NCBI GenBank assembly: GCA_015680685.1
Contig: MNCI01026525.1
Coordinates: forward strand, 37,603 to 101,602
Direction of reading: 5' to 3'
DNA from: Gnetum montanum
Taxonomy: Eukaryota > Streptophyta > Gnetopsida > Gnetales > Gnetaceae
DNA length: 64,000 nt
Shown: positions 1 to 10,310 of the stretch, piece after piece
How the letters are laid out: every line of letters starts with the position of its first letter
How positions within the stretch are numbered: the first letter of the stretch is position 1
Program-made: the position numbers and the translations under genes
Notes under the pieces: generated by a model
Databases searched by the model: none
What the model saw: the letters and a program-made list of their open reading frames with translations, nothing else
Told to the model about the DNA's origin: nothing

Positions 1-572
1 ATTGTCTTGAGGAAATTGCTTATTTGAGCCTTGGAAGTTTGAACAATTCGTAGTTATTGAATTTGTGATAGCTTTATTGCGTAGTTTTTACTCGTGTCAT
101 TTTACCTTGTTCAAATATTTGAGGTGTACACAAATCTACTTTCTTTTCTTTTTATTTCCATCAAATCTTGCTGTATTTCTAGTTTTCTGGTGGAACTATC
201 TCTTTCTCTGACAAAAATTAGAAGTAGATTCGTAGAGTTGTGCTCAAATTTTTTTGAAAAATTTTATTTGTTACAAGTAGGTATTATAAGGACCGCATAG
301 ACTAGGCAATTGAACAAAATAGGAACTCTCAAAAACTCATAGAACTTGGCAAAGTTGGCTGAATCTCTTTAAGATAAGTCATTTGTAGTTTACACACAAC
401 GCAATCATTTCATTTTTTACAACCGCACGCCGCAACAACACACGCACATACTCATAGTAACTACTGATTCTATTTGGAGGTATCTGGGCCTTGGTGTTGC
501 CAGAGACTAGCAAGCACCTAAATCCTATTCGAGGACACTCGTTGGCAGTTGCGTCCCAAACGGTCACCAACA
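1..572 (+). mobile_element. 3' end of a giant LTR (Ty3/gypsy family 1)
   Basis: This stretch aligns by eye with the last ~570 bases of the two complete giant LTRs that end at 11488 and 21329. Shared features are the AATTGCTTATTTGAGCC opening, the ACACACAACGCAATC block and the final CACCAACA. The sequence then switches at 573 to an unrelated minus-strand gag relic, so 572 is the LTR boundary. The rest of the LTR lies outside the window, so it cannot be told whether this is a 3' LTR or a solo LTR, and the target duplication cannot be checked. Confidence 0.85.
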
Positions 573-2417
573 CTTAACCTATTCCATTGCATTAATAAAG
601 TCTTTGTTGTTAGGTGTCAATTTCTCATTCTTATTGGCTTTGAATTCCTCCATGTGTTCTAGGATGAAAACTTCAGGTTTTAATGGTTGTAATTTGACCT
701 TTTTTCCTTTCCCTTATGGCTTGGGATCCTCCCTTGATTGATTTGTTGTAGTAGCCTAATTGTTAGAGCTCATAGGGTTGGATAAAATAAGAGTGGAATT
801 CAGTGGACCCACTTATTTTCATGCCTTGGTTTTCTTGTTGTCTTTATTTTTAGGCTTCAACATAGACTTCTTGCATTGTTTACATAGTGATTTCTTGTTG
901 TTGTATTATGAAGAATTCATGGCACTAGCCACCATAGAAGGACATTGTTTAGTTGTGGTTGTGGATTTGGTTGTAGTGGGAGGAGGTATCCTAATTACCA
1001 AAGGTTCCTTGGGAGGCATAGGTGATGGTATCCTTATAATAAAAGGTGGCCTTGAACTAGAATAATTTGAAGGACCACTATCATTACAAGGAGGTATCTT
1101 AATCATGTACAACTTCCATGCAAGTCTAGAGTTGTTGCTCACACTGAATCTTGCTATGGTATTAGGGTTATTATTTCCATTCAACAGGTCTTTGTAGACT
1201 TGAATGGACTAGTTCTTTGATCTAATTAGATTAGAGGCATCAAGCACTAGTTTCTCATTATCTATCATCTTCTGTACACCATCCTTGAGGGCTAGGTATA
1301 AGGTGGTATCATGACCTGGCAATTGATGATAGTGATAGAAACGATCAAGTTTATAGTACTTAGGTACTAGTGGGTCATCCTTGGTTGTTAAAGTTGGATT
1401 CTTTGTGATCTCACATAGTTAATCATGCCTCTTATAGTCATTCTCTATCATCTATTTATATTATATCCCTTCACATTTTAACAATTGGTCAAGGAATTTA
1501 GATAGTTCATAGGTGACTTAGTGTACGTTGACTAATCATTTCTCTCAAAGTTAACCTTGTATTGCCTGATGTAGAGGTTCTAGATGTTGATGGTTCATTA
1601 TTAGTGGTAGGGGCCCTAGGTTGATTCATTTTAGACTCCTACATGGTCTTTTTATCTTTGGCCATAACGGTCACAGCTACATGGTTTGATCTACCCTTAT
1701 CCCTATCCTTCTAAATATGTTAGTTCTTGTATGTCATAGAGGTGGGATCATGACTACCCTCAACAATGTCCTCTATGTCCCTAGTATGGGAGAAGGATTG
1801 ACTGAGTGTCTGTAGGTATAGATAATAAAGTTTTGACTTGATGAAATTGTTGACAATCCCATTGAAGATGGTGAGAAGGTGGATTTTAGTTATGGGTTCG
1901 AGAATCTCATTTACTAGAACATTCTAGCTTTGGATGAGCTTAGATACCAATTCAAGAGGCCCCTATTTGATCTTCATCAATTGGTCCAAGGTTGTTTTAG
2001 ATTTTAATTTGTACTTGAAATGGTTCAAAAATTGTGATATCAAGTCTTCAAGTGTAGATACAGATCCTCAAGGAAATGTGCAATACTAGTCTAATGTCTT
2101 CCTAGTAGGAAACATAGGGAAGATCCTCATTATGATATAAGGCCACGCTTGCAACAATAGGCACTTAGAGCATAAAATGATAAGGTAAGCATTGGAGTAA
2201 CCCTCATCATTATGTTTGGTAAATTCAGGTATGGGGATGCCCAAGGGAAGAGTTATTTCTAGGACAGTAGGATTGATAGGATCATCTTAATAGAAATCCA
2301 TGATCTTAAGTTTCTAGATTACTAAACATTTGAGCATATGTAATTCTTCTATAAGGTCCTGGATCATTTGAAAGGTCTAATGCAAGCCTTGAGGCATCCC
2401 CATAGGTAGTGGCATTT
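573..2417 (-). pseudogene. Tat-lineage gag relic A, downstream part
   Basis: Read on the minus strand this is a decayed gag homologous to the better copy at 52.5-55.1 kb. Recognisable blocks, in order from 2330 down, are a MDFYxDDPINP-like stretch (about 2310), NNFIKSKLYYL (about 1850), a zinc-knuckle-like YHYHQLPGHDT (about 1330) followed by ALKDGVQKMIDNEKL, and a proline-rich linker PPFIIRIPSPMPP (about 1030). The reading frame is broken by many stops and indels. The upstream part of the same gag lies at 21491-22400, because a Copia element inserted at 2418-2422. The giant LTR end at 572 cuts off the protease side. Confidence 0.85.
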
Positions 2418-2422
2418 GGACA
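2418..2422. repeat. Target-site duplication of Copia element 1 (left)
   Basis: GGACA immediately precedes the LTR end at 2423. The matching 5-mer GGATA follows the other LTR end at 21486-21490. One transition separates the two copies, as expected for an old insertion. Confidence 0.75.
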
Positions 2423-3472
2423 TGAGGATCAAGAACATAGAAGGAAGGTTGAATAAGTTCCCTAATAAAAATTTCTCCTACCATACAAACACACCAAATT
2501 TTACCTGGTTCCCTAACTTGTATACATCTAAATTTGGACAGTATATTCCTTACACACCACTAGACTTTGTTTCTTCCAAAATGTGGTTTGAAGGGCACCA
2601 CACCCTATAAAAGATCTAATCTTCACCTTGGAGCATTTCGTTGCTACAAAACCACTCAATACCATAAGGTTCCAACAAGCTTAGAGTATGGTTTCAAGAA
2701 TCTCACAACCTTTACAAAATTAAGCTATACTTTGGAGTATTTTAACATTGCAAAATGACTCAATCTCATAGGATCCTGATAAGTTTAATACAAATGTCTT
2801 CTCATAAGAAGCACATCAACGCCATAGGGAAATGATAAAAAATAAAAAATGCAAGCAAAGAATGTAATTACAATTACAAGACCTTGCCATTTAAGGTCAA
2901 TTTAGAATACAAATAAGCAAATAATGTGACAATAAAGGACAAGAATAGAATAACATAGATACAACAATGATTGCTTCTTTTTAATTCTTAAGAATTTGTA
3001 GTCTTCTTATAGCATCAAATTTTTTCCATAACTATTGGAATCATACAATAGCTAACTAATAACTAGAGTAGATGGATTTTTCATGGCAAAGATGTCTACC
3101 TAAGATTCACTTCAACTTGGGAAAGATGTCTCCTTTGAAAGTGGGACATCTCTTGGGAGACATCTCTTCTACAATGAAGATGTCTTCTAAAAATAGTAGA
3201 TGTCTCCTCAAATTTTGTACTTTATCTTTGGAGGCTTCAACTCATCAATTTGTCTTCTTCCTAATCCTCAAAGCATCTTCACTTGACTTGTAGCCTTCAT
3301 TTTTATCCATACTTATCCACGCTATCACCTTTTCCATGTAGTCATTTCTTTGATATCTCTTTGTAGATCTCATTTCTTGAGTTCTCATTCATGCCTTGCA
3401 AAATCATTTCATTCCATAGAAATTCTATGTTCTTTAGTTTCCTTAAAATTTTGACATACCAAAAGGTCAACA
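2423..3472 (-). repeat. 3' LTR of Copia element 1
   Basis: On the minus strand the LTR begins TGTTGACCTTTTGG (at 3472) and ends GATCCTCA (at 2423). It matches 7480-8364 plus 21335-21485 along its length. A TATA-like TATAAGAA lies at 3011-3004. Upstream of it on the minus strand, at 3080-3210, are about six copies of the octamer AGATGTCT or its complement AGACATCT. Parts of the sequence also resemble the LTRs of Copia element 2 at 39236 and 43786. Confidence 0.85.
3004..3011 (-). promoter_or_regulatory. Probable TATA box of the Copia 3' LTR
   Basis: TATAAGAA in the context GCTATAAGAAGAC on the minus strand. The same core sits at about 8054-8061 in the 5' LTR, and variants of it at about 39820 and 44385 in the LTRs of Copia element 2. 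Conservation among four LTRs supports a core promoter. The AGATGTCT cluster lies just upstream. Confidence 0.5.
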
Positions 3473-3490
3473 ATCTTCCCCTTTTTGGTG
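3473..3490 (-). promoter_or_regulatory. Polypurine tract of Copia element 1
   Basis: On the minus strand the 18 bases before the 3' LTR read CACCAAAAAGGGGAAGAT. A run of A and G directly abutting the TGTTG LTR start is the standard plus-strand primer for reverse transcription and closely resembles Sirevirus tracts. Confidence 0.8.
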
Positions 3491-3854
3491 ATGTTCAAAA
3501 CTGAAGAAAATGGGTGATTCGATAAATAATGAAAACAACAATAACCAATAAAAATATTAAGACATAAATTAAAATGGTAGCTAAGGTTATAACTAGGATA
3601 ATGGCTCTAAAGCTTAAGTCAAAGGGTACAGATTGCATGAAATCTAAAATGAAAGTATACTATGCGAAGGAAAAACCTATCTCTATAATAATGTAACAAA
3701 ACACATAATCATGATATAGAAGAAGAATATGCCCATAAACTATCCTCAAATTATCCACAATACACATAGCTACTTTAATATCCTCAACATTTACAAAATT
3801 TATGTAGATCATCAAAAACTATCTTCCCCTTTTAGGAAATCATCAAAAAAGACT

Positions 3855-5480
3855 CTAATCACTAATCTCAATTGCATCATTTGAATCGTCATCTGAAGCA
3901 ACTACAACTCAAGAAGGTCTATAGGTCTTCTCATCATCATCATTGCTCTTGGTAATAACATTGAACACCTAATTCTCAATATCATCATCTAAAGAAGGTG
4001 ATTGGACTAGAGGTCTTCATGGAAAAAGATTCACTCTAAATTAAGATGAAGATAGTGGATCTATCTAGGATGGAGCCTGCTAAGAGGAGGAGAAAGCTTC
4101 CTTTCTCTGATAGGTAAGAGGGTCAGTAACTCTCCTCTAAGAATAAGTCCCAAAGATTCTCTCCATACCTTATTGCTCAAGAGTCATCAGAGTATCATCC
4201 TAAGGATAGGAGTTGGATCTTGAATACATGGTATCAAGAAGCTTCCCTTGGACACATGCTAGTGATGCATTACACTTGTCATACTCAAAGATATTTCTCG
4301 AGTCATAGGCTCAAGAAGGCCCAACTACTATTGAATGTTTGGGTGAGGCAAGATGATGCTCCTCACTATTTGAAATGGAAAAAGTGGTAATCTCCTCAAA
4401 TTGCTACCCATTAGGAGGAATAGGTACACCAACTGCATCCATTATCTTATGAAGGTAAGAGAGATTCTTGTCAATCATCCCTAAGGTATGAGAAAATGGT
4501 TGAAGTATCTTCTTCAATGAACATATTCCCTAATCACTAGCTAATTTGGACCTTCTCAACTAAGGATAGGCTCAAGACGGTGATGAGGATTTTTTCTTTT
4601 GGGAGTTTGGAGGCCTAGTACTAGTTTCTAATTTCTCAACATGGGTGAAGCTCCTCTTCTTTGCATACTCAGTAAGGATCCTCTTGCCTTTATGCAAAGT
4701 CATGTCAAGAATGGACACAACCCTCTATTGAATCAATAAGGTAATGGGGTGAGGATGCCCAATGATTCTCTCCTTGATGAACAAACCCAACATGTCACAA
4801 TAGAGAGTATGACCCAAGTCCAATGATTGTTCTATAAGAAGGTAGTACAAAATAAATGACTTGGTAGGTAACAAATAATTATAGATTTTCTCTTTTACAA
4901 TGATTTTATACAAAATAATGAGTGATAGGATGGAAGCATCTAGGAACATCTAACTTCTAAAAATCCTTCCACTATGAAGAGACACTAACTTCCCAAACAA
5001 AGCTTCACAAAATTCAACTTGGGAGATGGGAATTACACCACTTGTAAACATGTCACTCATGGAATGAATGGTGACCCTAAATACATCAACACTAGAAATC
5101 CCAAGAATTGCATTAACAACTTGAGAAGACACATTGATTAGAAAATCCTCAACCATGATAGTACAGACCCCAAAAAAAGCATTCATAATGACTATGTTAC
5201 TATAAAATTCTCTAATGAGAATTTTCAGCACATAAAAATTCATAGAGATAAATGTGAACTAATTTAATACTTGAAAGAAAATCATCAACTCCTTTTTCCT
5301 ATGTTCCAAAAAAGAAATAGAATGCTTAGAGATGATGGAAATAGTTCAAGTTACCTCAAACTAGTGATGGGTGTTGATGGATCTAAACTAGGGGTTGTAG
5401 GTGGTTGGATTACCAATGGATGCTCTTTCTGACTTCTTCTTTGGTGGTGCATCTAATGTTCCAACCTTCTTGTGGGCCAT
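3855..5480 (-). pseudogene. Second ORF of Copia element 1, resembling 'putative plant transposon protein' ORFs
   Basis: A minus-strand ATG at 5480 starts MAHKKVGTLDAPPKKK. The same frame can be followed to about 4400 with stops but no frameshift. It passes through a helical block at 5243-4950 and another at 4949-4725 (INYLLPTK-type segments, then HPHPITLLIQ), then a basic stretch KKRSFTHVEKLETSTRPP. The tail near 3900 is acidic (SDDDSNDAIEISD). The overall form, a basic N-terminus, a helical 'transposon protein' core and an acidic tail, resembles the extra ORFs of some non-autonomous plant LTR elements (possibly Pfam Transposase_32). That family call is uncertain. It occupies the place where pol would be. 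Confidence 0.5.
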
Positions 5481-6059
5481 GGATGCACAAGTCACTATCA
5501 CTGATGGGGCCCCAATAAACTTTTCTTGGATATTTATGTTGAAATGATTTTAAAATGAGGATTTGGATTTATGTAATCATGCTCAATGAGGGTTTTTAAT
5601 GAAGAAATAGACATCTCTTTTAAAGATAGATATATCCTTGATGCTTAAAACTATAGGTAGACATCTCTTTTGAAAAGTGGACATCTCTACTATGGTGAAC
5701 AAAAACTTAGATAGACATCTTGTTTATGGTGTTGAAGTCTCTTGGGAGATGTCTCCTAGTAGATGTCTCAGTAGGATGGGGTTTAGCAAGATAAGACATA
5801 AGGATGGCTTCCAAGGATTATAGTCTTAAAATATACTTACAATTAATTAAAAAATTAGCTCTACTTATCTCCTTACTAAAGAAAAATGAAAGTGCCTAAA
5901 ATGCTTGAGAATGAGATTCCTCTTTTGAGACACCTCTTCTTGCATAAAACCAAGGCTTCTTTAAAGATTGAAGTATTAACAAGTACTACATTTCAAATTT
6001 TAATACTTCAATCTTTAAAGAAGCCTTTTGTTTAGATGAAATTTTTGTAGATGCTTCTT
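5481..6059 (-). other. Spacer upstream of the second ORF, with AGATGTCT cluster and a perfect hairpin
   Basis: No coding sequence is evident. At 5605-5770 there are about seven copies of AGATGTCT/AGACATCT, the same octamer that is clustered in the LTRs. Because this lies just upstream of the ORF2 start at 5480, it could be a duplicated promoter region. The hairpin at 5952-6027 is listed separately. Confidence 0.5.
5952..6027. repeat. Perfect inverted repeat, 27-28 bp arms, about 20-nt loop
   Basis: The arm at 5952-5978 is the exact reverse complement of 6001-6027, and 5979 pairs with 6000 as well. Every position in the arms pairs. In an element whose LTRs have clearly diverged, a mismatch-free stem stands out. 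It may be a recent fold-back duplication, a small-RNA-like hairpin or an assembly artefact. Confidence 0.85.
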
Positions 6060-7424
6060 ATTGTAAATAACATCATAGTACATTTTTATCATGTGGACTT
6101 CTTCCTTGTCCAAGAACCTTGAGGGATTCTTTTCCTTTGACCAACCTCTCATTTACAAGTTGAGCATTTGCAAGTTCTTCCTTAATTTGCTCATAAGATA
6201 GGGTTAGCTTTTTATTCTCAACCCTTAGATCTAAGATTTCTTTTGTGAGATCTAAAACTGTTATATTTAATGAAGAAATATCTTACTCCTTGGTTTTTAT
6301 TTGATTATTCAACTTTATACATAGACTTTGAAAAGATAGAATTTCCTTACATAATAGGTCATACCTCTCTTCCTCATTTTCAAATTTTTCATCATCTAAG
6401 AGGCTAGCATCATCACCTATCAGATCCATACAAATGAGATCTAAATGTTTTACATCATCCTACATCTCTTCTTCGCTTTGTTCTCTATCATCACAACTTG
6501 TGTAGAACTTGGTCCTTTTCATATCCATATCATTCCTATCTTTTCATTACAACTTGTCATTACTAGAACCTTCACAAGCCACATGGCCTCTTACACCACA
6601 TATCCAAAATTCTATTGAAAAGGCATCAAAATTTTGGTTTGAAAAATTCTTACCTCTATCTTTACCTTTGATGTTAAATTGGTTGGATCCTTGCTGATTG
6701 AAGCTCTTTCCCATTTTTTCTAGAAGCCTTTGAAGCCTCCTTGATAGAAGTGCTACCTCTTCTTCATTGTTCATTTTTTGTCCATCTAGGTTCTTTTCTT
6801 TGGATGCTGATTCAAGGTAATGGACTTTTCTTTTATAACTCCTTCACTTATGAGATTCATTTTATAAACAATGAGAGCACTTTGGAGCTCCAAACTTTAA
6901 GATCAAAAAATCTCTAATTTCTTCCATAGCTATGACCTTAGTTCTAAATTTGGATTGTAGTGTTCTAATCATTTTAATGATTACAATAATTTCAAGCAAA
7001 TACTTGCCTATACCCGTAATTGCTACAACTAGATCATTTTCCCTAGAGACATAATCTTTTATCTTTTCTCCTTTTTTCATTCAAAATTTTTCATATTCAC
7101 TTTGTAAAACCAAGAGTTTTAACTATTTAACTATGGATGTGTTCTCATAGGTAGCTTCTAATATTTCCCAAATTTCCTTTAATGCACAATATATACATTT
7201 TTTTTCTTTGAAATCATAGGTAAACTTATCTTTTTCTTTTGTTGTCCATTTTCTCCTTGGCTTGATGACCTTTGTTGCATTGTTGGCACACAATCTGTAG
7301 CCTTCAAGGATGGACTTTGATACCTTAAAATCCATTTATGAAAAGAAGCCTACATCCTTTCCTTCTAATAGGCAAAGTCAAATCCATCAAACATAGGTGG
7401 CTTTATGTAGTCTGTCCCCTCCAT
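6060..7424 (-). pseudogene. Copia gag relic (element 1)
   Basis: The start at 7424 reads MEGTDYIKPPMFDGFDFAY, the canonical opening of plant Copia gag proteins. Below it are a KEIWEILEATYENTS block (about 7180-7130; UBN2-type gag), IKDYVSRENDLVVAI (7060-7010) and a zinc-knuckle remnant CGVRGHVAC (about 6600). From 6500 to 6130 a heptad-rich coiled coil follows, with LTKEILDLRVENKKL. The frame is cut by stops and small indels. Position just inside the primer site supports the call. Confidence 0.8.
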
Positions 7425-7459
7425 AGTTCACTCTTGATAGTTGAAGTTGAATGTAAGAG

Positions 7460-7477
7460 TACCAGGCTTTGATACCA
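7460..7477 (-). promoter_or_regulatory. Primer-binding site, Copia element 1
   Basis: On the minus strand TGGTATCAAAGCCTGGTA lies two bases after the 5' LTR end (7480). It is one base off the plant initiator tRNA-Met primer site TGGTATCAGAGC. This fixes the element's orientation and 5' LTR boundary. Confidence 0.85.
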
Positions 7478-7479
7478 CT

Positions 7480-8364
7480 TGAGGATTGAGAACTTAGATG
7501 GGGAATTAAATAAGTTCACTAATAAAAATTTCTCTTGCCATACAAACACACCAAATTTTACGTAGTTCCCCAACTTGGGTACATCCACACTTAAAGGGTA
7601 GATTCCTTGCACACATTTGAACTTTGTTTTCTCCAAAATGTGACATGAAGGGCATTACATCCCATACAAGCTCTAAGCTCCAATTTGAAATGTTTCATTA
7701 CTATGAAACCACTTAACCCTGTAATGTCCCAATAACGTTAGAATTTTGTTTCAAGGATCCCACAATCTTTACAAACTTGAGATCCATTCTAGACTGTTTT
7801 GACATTGCAAAATCACACAATCCCATAGGATACCAAGAAGCACAATACAAATTCCATGTCACAAGAAGCACATCAACCTCGTAGAACAACAAGAAAGAAT
7901 GTAAAAACCAAATTAATTACAATTGCATGACCTTGTCATTTAGGCTTAACTCAGCATACAAACATGCAAATGATGTGACAAGGAAGGACAAGAATATAAT
8001 AACATAGATATGATAATGATTGCTTTTTTCTTAATTCCCAAGAATTTAGAGTCTTCTTATAATATTAGAGCTTTCCCATCACTATTGGAATCATAAAATA
8101 ACTATATAATGACTAAAGTATATGTCTTCTTCATGGTAGATATGTCTTCCTAAGATTCACTTCAACCTGGGGGAGATGTCTCATTTAAAAGTAAGATGTC
8201 TCTTGGGAGATGTCTCTATGGAGACATCTCTTTTGCAATGGAGAAATCTCCTCAATTTTTTCACCTTATCTTTTGAGGTTTCATCTAGTCAATTAATCTT
8301 CTTCCCAATCCTTGAAGCATCTTCATTTGACTTGTAGCCTTCATTTCTATCCATGCTTGCCCAC
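7480..8364 (-). repeat. 5' LTR of Copia element 1, part 1
   Basis: Homologous to 2423-3280 of the 3' LTR. It is interrupted at 8364 by the giant gypsy element, whose target duplication CCCAC occupies 8360-8364. The remaining 151 bp of the LTR resume at 21335. Removing the insertion joins CTTGCCCAC to ACTATCACC exactly as in the uninterrupted copy near 3325. Confidence 0.9.
8360..8364. repeat. Target-site duplication of the giant gypsy element (left)
   Basis: CCCAC directly precedes the LTR start TGTTGGCAC at 8365. The identical CCCAC follows the other LTR at 21330-21334. This is a perfect 5-bp duplication. Confidence 0.95.
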
Positions 8365-9106
8365 TGTTGGCACATTTGGCCATTTCATGGAATAGAAAAA
8401 GTGATAAAACTATGAATGATACAAGACAAAGAAAATATTCAAATAAAAAATACGATGGTTGTGTCCTATTGATATACATAATATTGCCCTCAAATTTCTC
8501 GGAAGTGTAAAAATTGGAGCTCCTGAAAGTTTACGGTTGCTCAGCAATCATAGCGCCACCTGAGGAGGTAGGAAACCTCAATCACTGAAATCGTTGCAAT
8601 TGTCCAGAATTCCTAAGGATAAGAAACCTGCTAGAGGACATAGGAAGGAAGGAACGACTGTGTGCAATTGCGCCGGGATTCCAAGCTCGGCTGATTCCTG
8701 TTAAAAACAACAAATGAATGATTTCCCTTGAGTTTTAAAACCCGCTAATAGAGATCATTTCGTAAATCAACGATGATGCAAGCCTGCATTCTGAATTCTC
8801 TCTGCTAGAAATGCATTCTAACTCCAATTCTGATTGCAACCCCAGTTCAGACACTTAAAACTACAGAAAAAAACTATTTAAAACACATAGGTTTTCCTGG
8901 TGGATGATCTTGGTCCACAATTTGCTAGTGCTATGGATTCTTCTGATATTTTTCAAAGACACATCAGACATTCCATGCCACATCTCTGCTCCACCTTCAC
9001 AAGAATCTTCATATTGTGGCCAGGGAATAGGTGTCTCGGAGGAGTCTTCTATATTTCATGGACTATTTTTTCATTCGTTGCGCACTCTAAGGGAATTTGA
9101 GACGGT

Positions 9107-9660
9107 ATGCAGGGAGTGGCCATTGTGAATAGTACAGGCTATGGCAATGGCCTAGCCACGGTCACATATGGACCTGAAGTGTTCTCAAACTAGGGGCGCA
9201 GGCCAAAATCTCTACGCTGTTCGACGTGCTTCAAGCCAAGAACGGTGTTTTCTGAAAATCTTTAATGCATGTTCAGGTGGGTCCTATTCCTATCTTTGTT
9301 AGAGGATGTAATTGGAGTAAGAAAGCAAAAAAATTTTGTGTAATAACAGTTGGCAACCATGGCGAATAGTACAAGCATGTTTCTCCCTTGCAATTAGAGT
9401 CTCCAATAGGGCAATTCCTTTCACAGCTTCTGAAAGACAATCCTTATCTTTTTCTTGCAGTAGTTGGACAACAGCTCGAGAGACTCATTGCTGAGCAAGA
9501 AGCAGATTCACAACAAGTGCAGGCAATTTAGATTTAAGACATCAGCATGAGACGAACTATAGAAAATAAGAAGAGGTCAAGGTCAATGTTGTACATTAAC
9601 TCTGGTAGCATGGCTGTGTCCAGCAAATAGCGATTGCAGGAGCCAACACTCGGAACGGGT
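9107..9660 (+). pseudogene. Host-gene fragment in the 5' LTR (DUF760-like, broken)
   Basis: Counterpart of the better copy at 19010-19567. It starts MQGVAIVNST and reads into YGPEVFSN, then meets a TAG at 9191 where the 3' LTR copy has TGG. A one-base loss in the A run near 9255 then shifts the frame. Downstream, LLKDNPYLF-like and RLIAEQEADS segments are still visible. The gene-like sequence lies in U3, upstream of the LTR's own TATA box. Confidence 0.6.
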
Positions 9661-9802
9661 TAGAACATGTGTCCATTTTTACGGATTTTGTGCAGAAGGA
9701 AAGAAGAAAACCAGCAGCAACGACCAGCTAGTTGATTATTCCCACCATTTATCCACACAACAATTTACCAGTATGTGGGTTCAAAGGAAAAAACAAAAAA
9801 CA

Positions 9803-9821
9803 TATATATATATATATAATA
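9803..9821. repeat. (AT)n microsatellite
   Basis: A TA dinucleotide run of about nine units. The matching run in the 3' LTR is at about 19697-19714. Confidence 0.9.
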
Positions 9822-9902
9822 ACTAAATGAATAATAATAAAGTGCAGGGAAGATGAAGATGATTTATTTTTCAGCCTTATTGATCCTAAAGACTGTACAG
9901 CC

Positions 9903-10155
9903 ACCTCAACCAATGTTACATTAAGGTGTATACAAAATTACCTTTTTACTACCATCCATTTATAAAATTACTAGGGCTTCAATAATATTTAACATTTAAA
10001 ACTTAAAANGCTCCATATAATTGTTATTTTTATTTTTATTTGATTAGAACTTTTAAGTTTTAAATGTTAAATATTATTGAAGCCCTAGTAATTTTATAAA
10101 TGGATGGTAGTAAAAAGGTAATTTTGTATACACCTTAATGTAACATTGGTTGAGG
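9903..10155. repeat. Inverted repeat bounded by single Ns, probable assembly error
   Basis: 9903-10008 is the exact or near-exact reverse complement of about 10050-10155. One N sits at 10009 and another at 10156. The 3' LTR (about 19800-19950) has only the left arm, continuing into an AT-rich segment. The block 10010-10155 reads correctly against the 3' LTR only when reverse-complemented. It therefore looks like a short contig placed backwards, with about 100 bp of true LTR missing. Confidence 0.85.
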
Positions 10156-10301
10156 NTTCTAACTTTCCTAACTTGTTGGGCAAGTAATATACTAACTTGT
10201 TGGGCAAGTAAGATCTCCTAACTTGTTGGGCAAGTAATTAACTTCCTTACTTGGGAGAAAAGTTAGCTAAGATATTTTAGAATGTAACTACCTTTTGAAC
10301 C

Positions 10302-10310
10302 CTATAAAAA
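10302..10310 (+). promoter_or_regulatory. TATA box of the giant 5' LTR
   Basis: CTATAAAAA in the context GAACCCTATAAAAAGGC, conserved at about 20125-20133 in the 3' LTR. It marks the U3/R region, so transcription probably starts near 10335. Confidence 0.7.

Noticed and set aside
379-573. Minus-strand ORF at the LTR end
   Set aside because: It lies wholly in LTR sequence, and the equivalent positions in the other two LTRs do not keep it open.
8900-9128. Overlapping ORFs in the 5' LTR just upstream of the DUF760-like start
   Set aside because: The matching region of the 3' LTR does not preserve them. They probably represent untranslated leader of the captured gene.
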